A stretch of 32,471 nucleotides of DNA, taken from NCBI GenBank assembly GCA_020747015.1, contig JAGTJM010000134.1, forward strand, positions 1 to 32,471, written 5' to 3'. Below are positions 20,350-31,229 of this stretch, piece after piece (positions within the stretch are counted from its first letter, which is position 1; every line of letters begins with the position of its first letter). Under the pieces are notes generated by a model that was not told the DNA's origin, searched no databases, and saw only the letters and a list, made by a program, of their open reading frames with translations. This stretch comes from Pyrenochaeta sp. MPI-SDFR-AT-0127 (Eukaryota > Ascomycota > Dothideomycetes > Pleosporales > Cucurbitariaceae). Position numbers and translations under genes: made by a program.

Positions 20350-22662
20350 ATGTTGGCCAACCTCATTGAGCATGATTGGGATTCACACCATGCTACCATT
20401 CAGTCCCTCTATGTCACTGAGAAAAGAAATCTGCAAGGACCCGGCGGCGTAATGGAAGAAATGCTGGCAAAATATGGGTTCAATGCTACGCAAGACAATC
20501 CCTCCAAGTTCTGTTTTAGTATCTGCTGATTATACCTTAAGGGAAGCCCAGTATGAGAGACACTTCGAGAAGTGGGGGTTTACATCAACATACAAAGAAG
20601 ACCAGGATGATTCTGTGCCGAGAGTTATGAAAAGGAGACGAGAAAGCAAAGAGAAGGGGATCGACGACGAGGTTATGCCCCCAAAAAAGTTAACGAAAGA
20701 CGTCTCGCGAGATGGATACGACGCAGCATTTTCGAATGAATCTAAAGGTAATTAATACCTTCTAGAAATTTCTAACGTATGATTTGGAACGCTTATCGAT
20801 TCGTAGCCCCAACTTCAGAGGTACCCAAGCAAATTTACATCCACACTCCCCTAGCGAGCGCAGTACCGCATATACCTGCTGCGCAGCTACAATCAACAAT
20901 GCAACGAGATATAGATCTCACCCTCGGGGATATAGTGTGGGACTTTAAACACTTTTCCGTCTCTGCATTAGGCCAAATTTTGGAGCATATCATTCCCCAG
21001 GAGACACATACAAATCTTCACTTCCTCAAGATACCCCATGTAGAACAATATAGCGACGTAAGCTTAGGAATGACCTGCATCCTAACAGAAAAAGGTGAAT
21101 ATCCCGCAGAGAAACGTTATGTTGCTGTCTCCTACTGCTGGGATTCGTTCAGCAGTCCGGACAACATGGGATCAAGTTCCTCTTCCCTCTCACCAAGAGT
21201 TCTAGTTAAGCAAGGCGATGAACCTTTAAGGGCTCCTCGATGTCCCGCCAAGGTGTTGCTCAGGGCGATCGCATTCGCAATCTCTATGAAGCTGTCACTC
21301 ATTTGGATCGATCAAGAATGTGTGGACCAAGATGACCCTGCCGATATTGAAGCCCATTTACAAAGCAACCACATCATATTCAGCCAAGCTGACCATCAGA
21401 TTGGACTATTGAATTTTCGGCTATCTAAATCGCATGTCGACGGGTTGATCGACGTCGAACTTTTCCACCGTGTGGCTGAAGCGGAGTTTGATAAAGCTCT
21501 CCTATTTGCTGGCGATGGGATGAAATTACTAAAGAGAAGAATCCAATTCGCTGCTCGGTTGTTCAGATGCATCGCTCGAGACCGCTGGTTTACAAGGACA
21601 TGGGTTTTCCAAGAAAGGTTTTCAGCCAATGTGGATATGCACCTCCTACTACCTTTATCAGCCGGGGCTATGGAATCTCTCGACAAAGCCCATAAAATGA
21701 AAGTAATAGGGGGGGATTTCTCTATTGTCGTTGGGACGATCTGCTCAGCCGCAGCTGTGATAGGGTTGATGCTAAATGACCCAGAAGTGCGGAAATTAAT
21801 CGAGGAAAATATCACTGCTAGAGACACCATATTTGAAGCGCTGAATTCGTTTCACGAAGCCGCACAGCTTCTCAGCGGGCCTGTTTTCGCAGGGACTCCG
21901 TTTGACAGGATCTGCGATACATTCGTATCAAAGTCGAGCTCGATAAACATCAACCAAATCTCCAACCTCCGGCTTCACAAAACATTCCTGGATATAGAAA
22001 GTTGTGACAACCGCTATGTGTCGGACAGACTTGCCATCTTGTCAAATATTATGCACTTTGAGAAGAGGTTTCCCACAACTTCATTCCATAGCTACAGCTT
22101 CGCCTTAGTGACACTCTTGTCAGCAAATAGCCATTTACCTTCGGTTGTCATTCGGAAAGAGAATCCGTCTCCATTGCCTAAACTATTTTCTCACTCCGTG
22201 CCTGCTTCAGGGTTGCTTATGCTTGCATATCATATGAAGGAGTTGATAGAAGAAGGCAAGAAAGAGTTGCTGGAAGAGTTTGATAATGTCTCATACGCCC
22301 TAGAAACATTCTTCGGGAGAAATATAACTCGGCACACGGAGATTTGGGATGCAGCCAGGGATGCGGTGGAAAGTGTCCCAGGAGCGTCGCGTGAAGAACT
22401 ACTTTTGCTCTTGTCTAAGATGACCATACCAAGCTTGAAACGTTTGGATGTTGTTCCGCTCGACGCGACAATTGAACAACTTCTTGGAGGAATTATAACC
22501 GAGGATCACATAGATAATGTTGGTTTAAAGTACAGTCATGGCGAGGCCGTCGTTAAATACGGCATACAAACTAATCAGCTTGATAAAGGTGACACATTTA
22601 TCGCACTTGCTGGAGAGTATCGGTGGCGTTCTGAGTTCATTGAAAAGTTTTTTCTTGTTTGA
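20350..22662 (+). CDS. Clr5-domain and HET-domain protein
   Basis: The model has exons 20350-20507, 20542-20747 and 20807-22662, about 739 residues. The second join (59-bp intron, gtaatt...ttcgtag) is in exact phase. The first intron (34 bp, gttctg...ttaag) is unusually short and less certain. Residues about 5-70 resemble the Clr5 domain: HDWDSHHATIQSLYVTEKRN, LAKYGFNAT and YERHFEKWGF. A Lys/Arg-rich linker with VMKRRRESKEK follows. The long third exon has HET hallmarks: YVAVSYCWDSF, LSLIWIDQECVDQDD and RDRWFTRTWVFQERF. HET proteins trigger heterokaryon-incompatibility cell death or related allorecognition in filamentous fungi; Clr5 is a putative DNA-binding domain at the N-terminus of many fungal proteins. 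No stop breaks the 618-codon third exon. It could be two genes if the 59-bp intron is false. Confidence 0.75.
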
Positions 22663-22874
22663 ACAATAGAAACCATTTGCGAAATCTCCACAACAACATT
22701 TGCATACAACGTTGGGATAAAGGCATAAAAATCTCGGCATATATACTTTTCATACTTGGCTTCTATATCCTGCAAACACAATACTTTTAGCTTGCTTTGT
22801 TATTGCGGTGTGGTCTCCTGAAGTTGGGTTGGTTTTGACACTGGGAAGGAAGTTCTTGCTTAATATGCCCTTTT
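22663..22874. other. 3' flank of the Clr5-HET gene
   Basis: Probably the 3' untranslated region and terminator of the preceding gene. No gene was seen. Confidence 0.35.
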
Positions 22875-22935
22875 GAATTTCCTGGACGCGCTAAACCCTT
22901 TCTTAATTTCTCGGACACGTCTAAGCCCTTTTTAG
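22875..22935. repeat. About 30-bp tandem repeat at the edge of a decayed repeat element
   Basis: Two imperfect units (about 22875-22904 and 22905-22935) share AATTTC, GGAC, CG, CTAA and CCCTTT in the same order. The left unit contains GCGCTAAACCC, whose reverse complement resembles GGGGTTTAGCGCC at 550-562. They are probably subterminal repeats of the element that follows. Confidence 0.45.
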
Positions 22936-23099
22936 GCATCATTAATAGATCTAAGGCTGGGTGGCGCTGTCTATTCGCTTCAATCCCCTTTTAATGTTAG
23001 CCGTTCATCGAGAGTATATAGGTGCAGGCAGTGCAATTCGTACTCAGCCTATGCCGCGTTTGAGCTAATGTAATGTCTTAGCTGCCTGCGATGTTAGTC

Positions 23100-24972
23100 A
23101 ATAGGCACTAAAGAAACGAGGTCGGCCACCCGTATACTTCACAAATGAAGAGAGGAGGCAGGCGGATGCCAAAAGAAAGAGAATTGAGAGGAGACATGTC
23201 GCAGCAGGGAAACGAGAGGGCAAATTCGACTAATTTTACCTTGGACACCCTTTACAATCTGTATTATTGTCTAACTCGACCATACATTCGCAGCATCAAA
23301 TCTTGAATACGATAAATACCCTCGAGAATGCCGCACTAGCAGCTCAACCCTACACTGCCTAGTCGGGACCTACCAGCAATACGGCCATCCTAATTGATGA
23401 AGACGATCTAGGACAGTTACCCCCACTTCCTAGTCCTTTGCGCGGACCTTGTCTGAGCCTGGTACCATCCGACCTCAGCTACTCTCCGGACTTGCCCATA
23501 CCTGCCGACTAGATGCCTATAGACGGTGTTGGCTCGGGAACAATTGCGGGCGAAGACACGATAGTGGTTGATATGGAAGTAGGTAGTGATATGAGTGAAG
23601 ATGGCAACCCAAATATACCTGATGCGGCGCTTGGCGCTGGTATGGATGAAGTGGGCAAGTTCGCGACTCGCTTGGTAATTTAGTTGATACAACATCAGGG
23701 ATGCTGTAGACAATGCCACAAGCACGCTTAGGATGAGCATGTAGAAAAGCATGAACGTCATATTGAGCTATAGGAATATCTCGAAGACTTGAAAAAAATC
23801 GTAGATTACCCTAATGTAATAGGGATGGAATTAATGGCGACACGCGAATGTAACCTTGCTAGGTAGACAAGTGGGGAAATCAAGCGCTGAATTTACTGTG
23901 GGTTTGACGAAGTAAATGCTACTTCAACGCTAGTATATATCTGTTTGGGCACAGCAGACCAGCGGATAGGGACTACTGAAGTCGCTTTTGACATTGATAG
24001 CATTGTTGGATTTCCTACTAGTCTGGCTATTACTAAACAGGGCATTCGTTGGAACCCAACCTAAATGCCAATCTCAGACCTTTAATTGGGCCTGCACCTA
24101 AACACCCGCCTAGTACATTACCTAGACAATCATGGGCATAGCCACATAGTACGGAAGCCAATCCATTAACTACCACACTACACATTTGGACGGCTGGTAG
24201 GGTTCGAGGATATATCCATGTATCTGCTCTTTCCATACCTATATTGAGAAGAACAGCAATCAAGCCATCTTCTGGATCATGATTTTCGCATTTGGATGGA
24301 TCGTATATTGCTACCTGCAATATATAAACATCATGGAAGTTCCACGGTACAGCACTATCTATCTAGCTGCAACCACAGCCGTTACAACGCTACTGCCCGA
24401 GGAGTAGAAACTCGGTCCCAGCGAACCGATACAGTGGTGAGAGAACAGCTTCTGTTTCATTTTCTTCCGCCAGATTCACTTCATGCGATATGGGAAGAGG
24501 TCCTCTAAGCTGTCCAACGACCAGGCCTACAGCAGTTCCAGGATGTGACCATTCTCATCCAGGCGAAGAACTTGAAAACACTTACTAAAGACTCCACATG
24601 GCAGGGGATGGCGTCGCAATTCCAGGACTACTGGACATGTGCTATTGTGGATTCTTACACTACTCTAGAATTCTACTATGATGTGAGTAAAGAAGTCTGT
24701 CCTGCGCAAAAATCCCGCATCGTATGCAGCCGGCTTGAGAACATTGTAGGAGATGACGATGCTGAATTATCCGTGCAAAGTCCGGCCGAAATACTCTTGT
24801 GGAAGCGTTGCTGTTTGGAGGCTTGCCGTGATTGGATCCAAAACATATATAGCGGGCATGTAGACATTCACCAATGCACCTTCTATCCTTTTGGCATGCT
24901 CTACGACAGCGGGAGCCTGATAATCGAAACCGGCCGGAGTTCGAAAGGTCGTGCCGCTGGGCTCCTCTTGTG
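23100..24972 (+). pseudogene. Decayed repeat-type ORF of unknown family
   Basis: One coherent protein can be followed over about 1.9 kb, mostly in related frames, but many TAG/TAA/TGA codons interrupt it. It starts with an AT-hook-like, basic segment (KKRGRPPVYFTNEERRQAD). Later pieces are YCGFDEVN, VAFDIDSIVGFPTSLAI, HYTFGRLVGFEDISMYLLFP, HLLDHDFRIWMDRILLPAIY, YNATARGVE, LLFHFLPPDSLHAIWEEVL, VTILIQAKNLKTLTKDSTW and ILLWKRCCLEACRDWIQN, the last three in open frames at 24296-24973. It stops abruptly after about 24970. I recall such multi-copy ORFs from Pleosporales genomes, probably carried by a mobile element, but cannot name the class. Frequent stops fit repeat-induced mutation. Confidence 0.55.
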
Positions 24973-25080
24973 AGATTCAAGGACTATTTGGCTTGATTTT
25001 TGATGAATTTTTGATGATGAACGTGATTGATTGTGTGTTCTCTATTTTCTGCCCTTTTTGTGTGTGTCTTTGCCAAGTGG

Positions 25081-28000
25081 TTACACCCGAGAGTTTGTGC
25101 TACCATCTAGGATCTCGCAACTTGGATATCCACACGTGACATCTAACACCCTATCGGGCCTTACATCTGACAATACTTCATCGTTGTTGACTTCTCGAAG
25201 GGCTTTATCAATGAAGTAGTACGACAGCAACTCCAGTTGCCTGACAGTCTTCGGTCGATCATCTGGTCGCGGTGCCGCTTGTAGCTCCCGGTCCAGGTTT
25301 TGTCGGTCAATGAGTCCCACATCAGGCTCCCAGATCGGCTTGTAGCAGTGCTTCGCCAATGACTGCACCTCGATAGGCTCATTGGCACCATTGATAGCAA
25401 CAAACTTGAACCCACCCATGAGCACCACTGGCTTCGAAGTGGATGGATCCAGGGCGAAGATGTTGGCTTTCGCTTCTCTTGATCCATGTCGCTGGGCGCT
25501 GACTACAACGTTGAGTTGGTCGCCGATTTGGGCGGCGATATCCGCAGAAATCGATATTTCTTCCATGAATGTGGGCACCATTGCACCCTTCAGTTTACGA
25601 AGTTCGGGACCCCCAAGGGCTGCAAGTGCGAGCTGAAGAAAGCTATCTAGAGTAGCGGGATGTAATAATCGATCATGCTCAAACTCTTTCGGATTGGCGA
25701 TCCGCGTGTTGGTCACTTCGATCACTCCGGCAACTTGAGCGGGAACATGAGGATCGATAGTTATGCTTTGGAGGCCTTGGAATAACGGTCCGTACGAGAG
25801 ACCAATGGCGTCGACGCTCTCATAGAAGCTCTTCGGCTCAATATTTCGCGTGCCGTCTGCACGCGCTTCTGTCCATTCACTCAGGCATGCCTGCGTCAGA
25901 TCATCGTCGCCAGTCGCTTGGGTCGACACGGAAACAAGACCCCGACAATTCTCAACCCATCCTCCATCGTTGGAATACGAGAAGACACGAAACTCGTGCC
26001 ATACATCTGATAGGGCAGTGCCGCTGCTCGATTGGCAACGCATGGAGAATGAGGTTTCGACACCTTCGTCGGATTCGGGGACGACTAGTGCTCTAGAGAT
26101 ACTGACCTCTCGTAGCCTGTACTCCAATACGTTCTTAGATCCTTGGGGTAAGAATGTCGATGGTGCAATAATGCACATCTGTCTGCAAGCTTCTATTGCC
26201 ATACAGAGGTAGCCGCAAGCTGGAAATAAGACGTCACCCTGAACGACATGGTCTCTAAGCCATGGCTGCTCCCGAGGTCGCAGGAAATTCCTGAAGCGAG
26301 GTTCGATCGGGTTCCAGTCATAGACTGGTGCACCAAGAATGTCAGTTCTAGCGAATTGCCGAAGACGGTAATCACGGCTGAGTCGGAACTCGCACCATTA
26401 GCTGCGAGTGTGGTTCCAAGGATACCGAGGAAGGTCTGCCAGGACGCATAGGGACTGTTTCGGCTCACTTGGGAAATTGACTGCGTGAAGGTTGACTGGG
26501 TATTTGTTGGCGCACAGGTGGCCAACTGCTTCTAGTGCAGTGGCATCGGCAGGTTTGTTGCGGGTGAGTGTGGAGAGGTATTGGATGTGCGACTTTTCTC
26601 CGAATGTGTTTTCGAGAATCTCTCGGACGGGGAGTTTGAATAGGGCATGGGGTCCAACTTCCAGTATTACTTCCACTCCGTAACTCTCATCTACAGACGG
26701 CATTGAGCACAGCTTTTCTAACGCACCAGAGAAGCGTACGCAGCCAACAAGGTTCGATACCCAGTATTCGGCGCCTAGCTGGCGCTGGTCGACAACGTCT
26801 TCTGCGACTGAAGAGAACATTGTCGCCTGTTGCTCGCCATCTTGTGGTACAACGTGTGCCTCTTGGAGCCGCGCAAGATATTCTTCAGCGATTGCCTGCA
26901 TATGATGCGAGTGATACGCAGTATCTACTTGAAGCATCCTCACAAAGACACCTTTGGCGACTAGGGCCTTGTGGAGTTCCACTATAGCTTTACTATCACC
27001 AGAAACTGTTACGCCACGAGGACTGTTAATGCAAGCGACGACAGCCTTTCCAAACTTGTCATCCAGCTCAGCCAGTTCGTTGTTTGCTTCTTCTTCAGAA
27101 AGGCCGACAGCCATCATACGGCCGTCGTACCCAAAGCGCTTCACCTTTGGTGTTAATAAGCCACGAAAAAACGCAACAGTCATTGCTGACTCAAAACTCA
27201 ACGCGCCTGTGGCATAGGCAGCGGCAATTTCACCGCTCGAATGGCCGATAACGGAGTGGGAGTGTACGTTCCATGCGGAGAGCAGATCTACGAGAGAAAT
27301 CTGGAGTGCGTTACAGAGCGGCTGGCTGAATTCTGCTTCACTGACTCGTGAAGTGGTTTTATCCTTGAGAAGCTCTTCCATCAGAGACCAGTCAGCGCCC
27401 AGACTTTTCGTGATCGTATCGCATCTCAGTAGGCTGTTCTTGAATATTGGGTAATGGAGCAGCTCCCTGCCCATACCCCACCATTGGGCACCTTGACCAG
27501 TGAATATGAAACCTATTCGTGGCGATGTTGCGCGACTGCTGGAAATTGGGACAGGACTTTGTAGTCGCCCTTCCAGATCTAGCTTGTCTTTTGCGACGAT
27601 TGTTGCACTGTAAGAAAATCGTGAGGGGCGTTCACAAAGGGTATAAGCGAGGCTGTCCAATAAGCCTTCCTCATCGAAGTCGGATAGTGTTTGGAGGTGG
27701 TCGGCAAGCGTTTTCCTCATATAAGCCAGACCACGCTCGTCATTGGCAGAGAGCAGAAACAAGCATGATCGTGGAGTGGCACCGAATGTCATTTCGCTGG
27801 CAGGACTGACAAAGCCCGAGTCATTCCTGATGTGTCCACCAGAACGGCGGTATTGCTGGAGGTAGTGGTACGCATCATCAACAATGACGTGAGCATTTGT
27901 CCCTCCGTAACCAAAAGAATTGACACTTGCGCGTCGCAAGCCTTCTAAAGGCCAATCCTTCGTCTCAGTGGGGACTTGCAGCCGCCATCCTTCGAAATCG

Positions 28001-29263
28001 ATGGCGGGGTTATCTCGTTGAAACCAGATGTTCGGTGCAATTGTGCCTTTCTCTACGCTGAGAACAGCTTTGATTAAGCCAGCAATTCCACTCGCTCCTC
28101 CCAAGTGGCCCATGTTTGCCTTTAACGATCCAATTGAAAGAGGGATCGCCGCACCGTCTGCTGCAAGGGAACGATGTGCCGCGAACACCTCCCCAATCGC
28201 GCCGGTTTCGATCGGATCACCTGCAGCACTGCCTGTACCATGTGCCTCGAAGTATCCTGTCTGGCTTACATCACAACCCGCAGTTTTATATGCAGAACGT
28301 ATGAGATCGATCTGTGCCTCTTTGGAAGGCATCGTGATGCCCGGTGTCCGTCCGTCCGAGCTAGCAGCTGTTCCGCAGATGACGGCTCGTATCGGATCGT
28401 TATCGCGCAAATGCGAGATCTAACGGTTTTAATATGACAGCACCAACGCCCTCTCCTCGCGCGTAGCCATTAGCACGCTCATCGAAGGCGTACGATATTG
28501 AGTCTGTGCTCAGGAAATGCATGTCGCTCATCTTAATCTGGATATCCGGACTCAAGATGAGATTGCTGCCTCCAACCACAGCCATTGAGCTCTCACCCGT
28601 TCGCAAACTCTGGCAGGCCAAGTGTACAGCAACGAGTCCACTGCTGCAGGCCGTGTCCAGTGTAATGCTTGGGCCCTTCATATCGAAGAAGTAACGTAGT
28701 CGATTGGAGAGCATGGTCTGAGAGGCGCCGGTAGATTGGTACTTCGGTGCTAACTCTATGTCTCGCCGCTGCATCTCCTCGTAATCCTTGGTGAAACACC
28801 CGACGAAACATGATGTTTTGGATCCCGACACTCTGGATAGTGGCGTTCCGGAGTTCTCGAGCGCTTTATATGTCACCTCCAGCAGAAGCCGCTGCATTGG
28901 ATCCATTGCCATGGCTTCTGCAGGCGAAATCGAAAAGAATGACGCATCGAACAGGGATATGTCTTCAGTAAGGAAGTGGCCACCATCGTTGTTGGTCTGA
29001 AACAGTCAGCCTGCAACTCATGAATAACGAACCGCGCGGGAGATGGTGCCATGACGTTACTTACCGTTCTGTAGCAGTCCCAATCTGGGTGATAGAAGGC
29101 ATCAACATTATAAGTTTATAACGGTCCGAGGCACTCTGCTCCTTGCAGACCTTTTCTCCACCAACATGTCCCACAGCTTCTCACCGCTTGTAACATCGCC
29201 TGGAAAGTGGCACCCAATGCCGATGACTGCGATCGACGTTGGCTTGGGGTCTTTGCATGCCAT
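25081..29263 (-). pseudogene. Highly reducing polyketide synthase relic (KS-AT-DH)
   Basis: A type I iterative PKS gene starts at ATG 29263; a 67-bp intron (29064-28998) follows the first exon. The KS domain shows DTACSSG (active Cys near 28647), EAHGTGSAAGDPIE and KANMGHLGG. The AT domain shows FTGQGAQWWGMG and the GHSSG nucleophile motif near 27240. The DH domain shows DHVVQGDVLFP (HxxxGxxxxP, near 26240) and HPATLDSFLQ. Such enzymes build reduced polyketide chains in the cytosol. Several lesions are visible: a one-base loss and an 8-base insertion in exon 1 (about 29108-29130), a one-base insertion near 28410, and an in-frame TAA at 26398-26400 between AT and DH. After DH the frame ends at 25081, and methyltransferase, ER, KR and ACP domains are absent. 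It is therefore a truncated pseudogene, and no product can be inferred. Confidence 0.92.
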
Positions 29264-30551
29264 TGTCGCTGGATGATAGAACGAGTCGCACCTTATTTTT
29301 TTGCTCGGAATTCTTGAAGACCCGAAGGTCTGCAGTGCGAGATTAGTATTACTGTGAACACGACTTACATAGCTAGGAGGTACGGAAGAGTACAGGTTAT
29401 CCCTCCGTCGTCACGGATGGACTTAGCAGGAAGCCATCGAGCGCTCTCGTGCGTGCGCCTATGAGACGCGGAATGCGTCTGCAACACAAAGCTAGGAAAT
29501 CAGTTTGTCATAGAATAGTGGGAATCAATTGCCGACGGTGTTTCTCCAAGCAGTGAGGTGAGGCCGAGATAATTGTCAGTGATACGCACCTCTGCATTAC
29601 GTTTAAGCATTCTTGGCAGCCTGTATCCTTTCCACGCGCGTAAACGACGTTGCGGGGCGATCGACTTACATGCAACTGAACCTAGGCATTGTCTGCTTGG
29701 TACTGTTGTGCTGTTTAATTCTGCAGATACGAATGAATACTTATTCGTTGCCAAAGACGCAAGAAGACCATGCGCGGAGAGTTAGTCTATCCCAGGTAGA
29801 GACCAACAGTTCATCAGTTCCACTTCTGATATGCATGCGCAGCGGCTCCTCCGATGCATGATTTCTTGTGGTTAGGCCGGGAGACAGGCCGCAGCTAGGT
29901 CTGTTGATACATGGTGGGCCTTAGTTGGCTGCTGTTGAGGATTCTTCGTAGAGTTATCGACTTTGGTGTTGTGACGATAAGCTCGGGACGTTCGCCTATG
30001 GGCGTCATTACGGAACTTTCCTCCACCTTCGCCCAAGAAATGAATGCAGCGCGGCAGGCGCGTCCCGCTCCGGAGCTGCAACCAAGCGGTGAGTATGTAG
30101 GTATATGCATGACTCTTGCGACATAATGGCCGGGAGATGGCGCAGATATGGCCAGCGTATGGACACAGGAGATCAGATGATCGTTACATTGTGGGTTCGC
30201 CAGGGTAAAACCGACATGTAATGGAGCCTGAGACGCACCATGGATCAAGAAGGCGATTGTCTGTCATCAGAGTTGAAGCTGCTCGGCGTTCTTTGTTCCT
30301 GCTTTGTAAACCTGGGCGGCATGCGAAAGACACGCTATCGTCTGCTGTCTACATGTGAAGCTGGAGAACGCGTGGGTTGATGCATGCAGTACCAGAAGCG
30401 AAGGAGTTGAGGTGGGGTCGCTTTGCAGGCTGACATTTACCGATGGCGCGGCAGATGCGCTAACTTACCACACCCTGATTGGATCGGCGCCCAGTCGGGC
30501 TGGACGTACATATACGAAAAGACACGTGGTTTACACGTACTCAATTCAATC
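29264..30551. other. Stretch of about 1.3 kb without a recognisable gene
   Basis: It should include the promoter of the minus-strand PKS relic. The short frames found (for example 29895-30248 minus and 29500-29754 minus) show no family resemblance, no domains and no matching splice pattern. No other cluster gene was recognised next to the PKS on this side. Confidence 0.4.
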
Positions 30552-30669
30552 GGCAAATAACCGCCATACCACTGCTTGGCGTAATTATTCCCCATCTACC
30601 ACGTTTTGAATACACTACCACACATGTGACCTCGGCTCGAAGAAGGACCTAAATGCCACTGTTTCGGAC
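30552..30669 (+). repeat. Left terminal inverted repeat of the 553-bp element
   Basis: Matches 30986-31104 in reverse complement with a few substitutions and one single-base length difference near 30601. Confidence 0.85.
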
Positions 30670-30879
30670 TAGTGGGCTTCGCGCCTTCCCAGACGCTCTC
30701 GGTAGTAGACAACGCAGCAGTTTGCATAAAAAATGGATAGGTTAGAGTCTGTATTATGATGTCCTTTTTTTTTTGGTGTTGGGTGGTGGACTTCTTGTTA
30801 TTTGCGTCAGGACGCGTTGGCTCTTTAATCACGTTGGACGCGTTATGAGCTATTGCAGTCGGCGGCCTAACTTATGGGG

Positions 30880-30940
30880 GCCAACCGCCCATAAGCTGGG
30901 GAGCAACCGCCCATAAGGCCGGGGTCTAACCGCCTGTGGG
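30880..30940. repeat. Short internal tandem repeats in the 553-bp element
   Basis: Three nearby units with AACCGCCCATAAG or AACCGCCTGTGGG are spaced by GGGG-containing linkers of similar length. They may be subterminal binding repeats. Confidence 0.55.
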
Positions 30941-30985
30941 CACGGGGCCGCTAAATTTTAGTGGGTCAGAATCGGTGGCATTTGG

Positions 30986-31104
30986 GTCCGAAACAGTGGC
31001 ATTTGGGTCCTTTTTCGAGCCGAGGTCACATGTGTGGTAGTGTATTCAAAACAGTGGTAGATGGGGAATAATTACGCCAAGCAGTGGTATGGCGGTCATT
31101 TGCC
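30986..31104 (-). repeat. Right terminal inverted repeat of the 553-bp element
   Basis: Reverse complement of the left arm. Just inside it, GGCATTTGGGTCC is repeated once more (about 30977-30988). Confidence 0.85.
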
Positions 31105-31148
31105 AAAAAAAAGGGGGCCTTAACCCTAGGGTATTAAAAAGTTAGGTA

Positions 31149-31190
31149 ACGTATTCCATCAGCGAGCCGGCCACATCAGCGAGCCGGCCA
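31149..31190 (+). repeat. Fot1/Pogo 5' end with two 17-bp direct repeats (element C)
   Basis: After TA (31147-31148), ACGTATTC (31149-31156) is followed by two identical 17-mers, CATCAGCGAGCCGGCCA, at 31157-31173 and 31174-31190. Confidence 0.85.
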
Positions 31191-31229
31191 CTTTTGCTTG
31201 GCGCACCATTTTTCCTCATCACCATGCAA

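Larger units (their letters stand above)
30552..31104. mobile_element. Non-autonomous DNA element with about 118-bp terminal inverted repeats
   Basis: The left arm 30552-30669 and right arm 30986-31104 are inverted copies that differ at only a few positions. Both begin GGCAAAT(A/G)ACCGCC at the outside and include CCATACCACTGCTTGGCG, ACCACACATGTGACCTCGGC and AAATGCCACTGTTTCGGAC. The 316-bp centre has no credible gene, so the element would need a transposase from elsewhere. No clear target duplication was seen at the edges. Long arms and a small core fit a MITE or a MULE-type non-autonomous element, but the superfamily is unassigned. Confidence 0.8.

Noticed and set aside
21396..21830. Minus-strand frame of 144 codons
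   Set aside because: Antisense to the HET exon.
23417..23761. Hydrophobic minus-strand frame of 114 codons that looks like a membrane protein
   Set aside because: The opposite strand carries the decayed repeat ORF with matching conserved blocks; the hydrophobic reading is its antisense.
25382..28423. Several plus-strand frames of 60-131 codons
   Set aside because: All are antisense to the PKS relic, which has catalytic motifs on the minus strand.
9996..31190. 17-bp direct repeats as a CRISPR array
   Set aside because: Only two adjacent units occur per site, with no spacers, and each is fixed at a transposon terminus.
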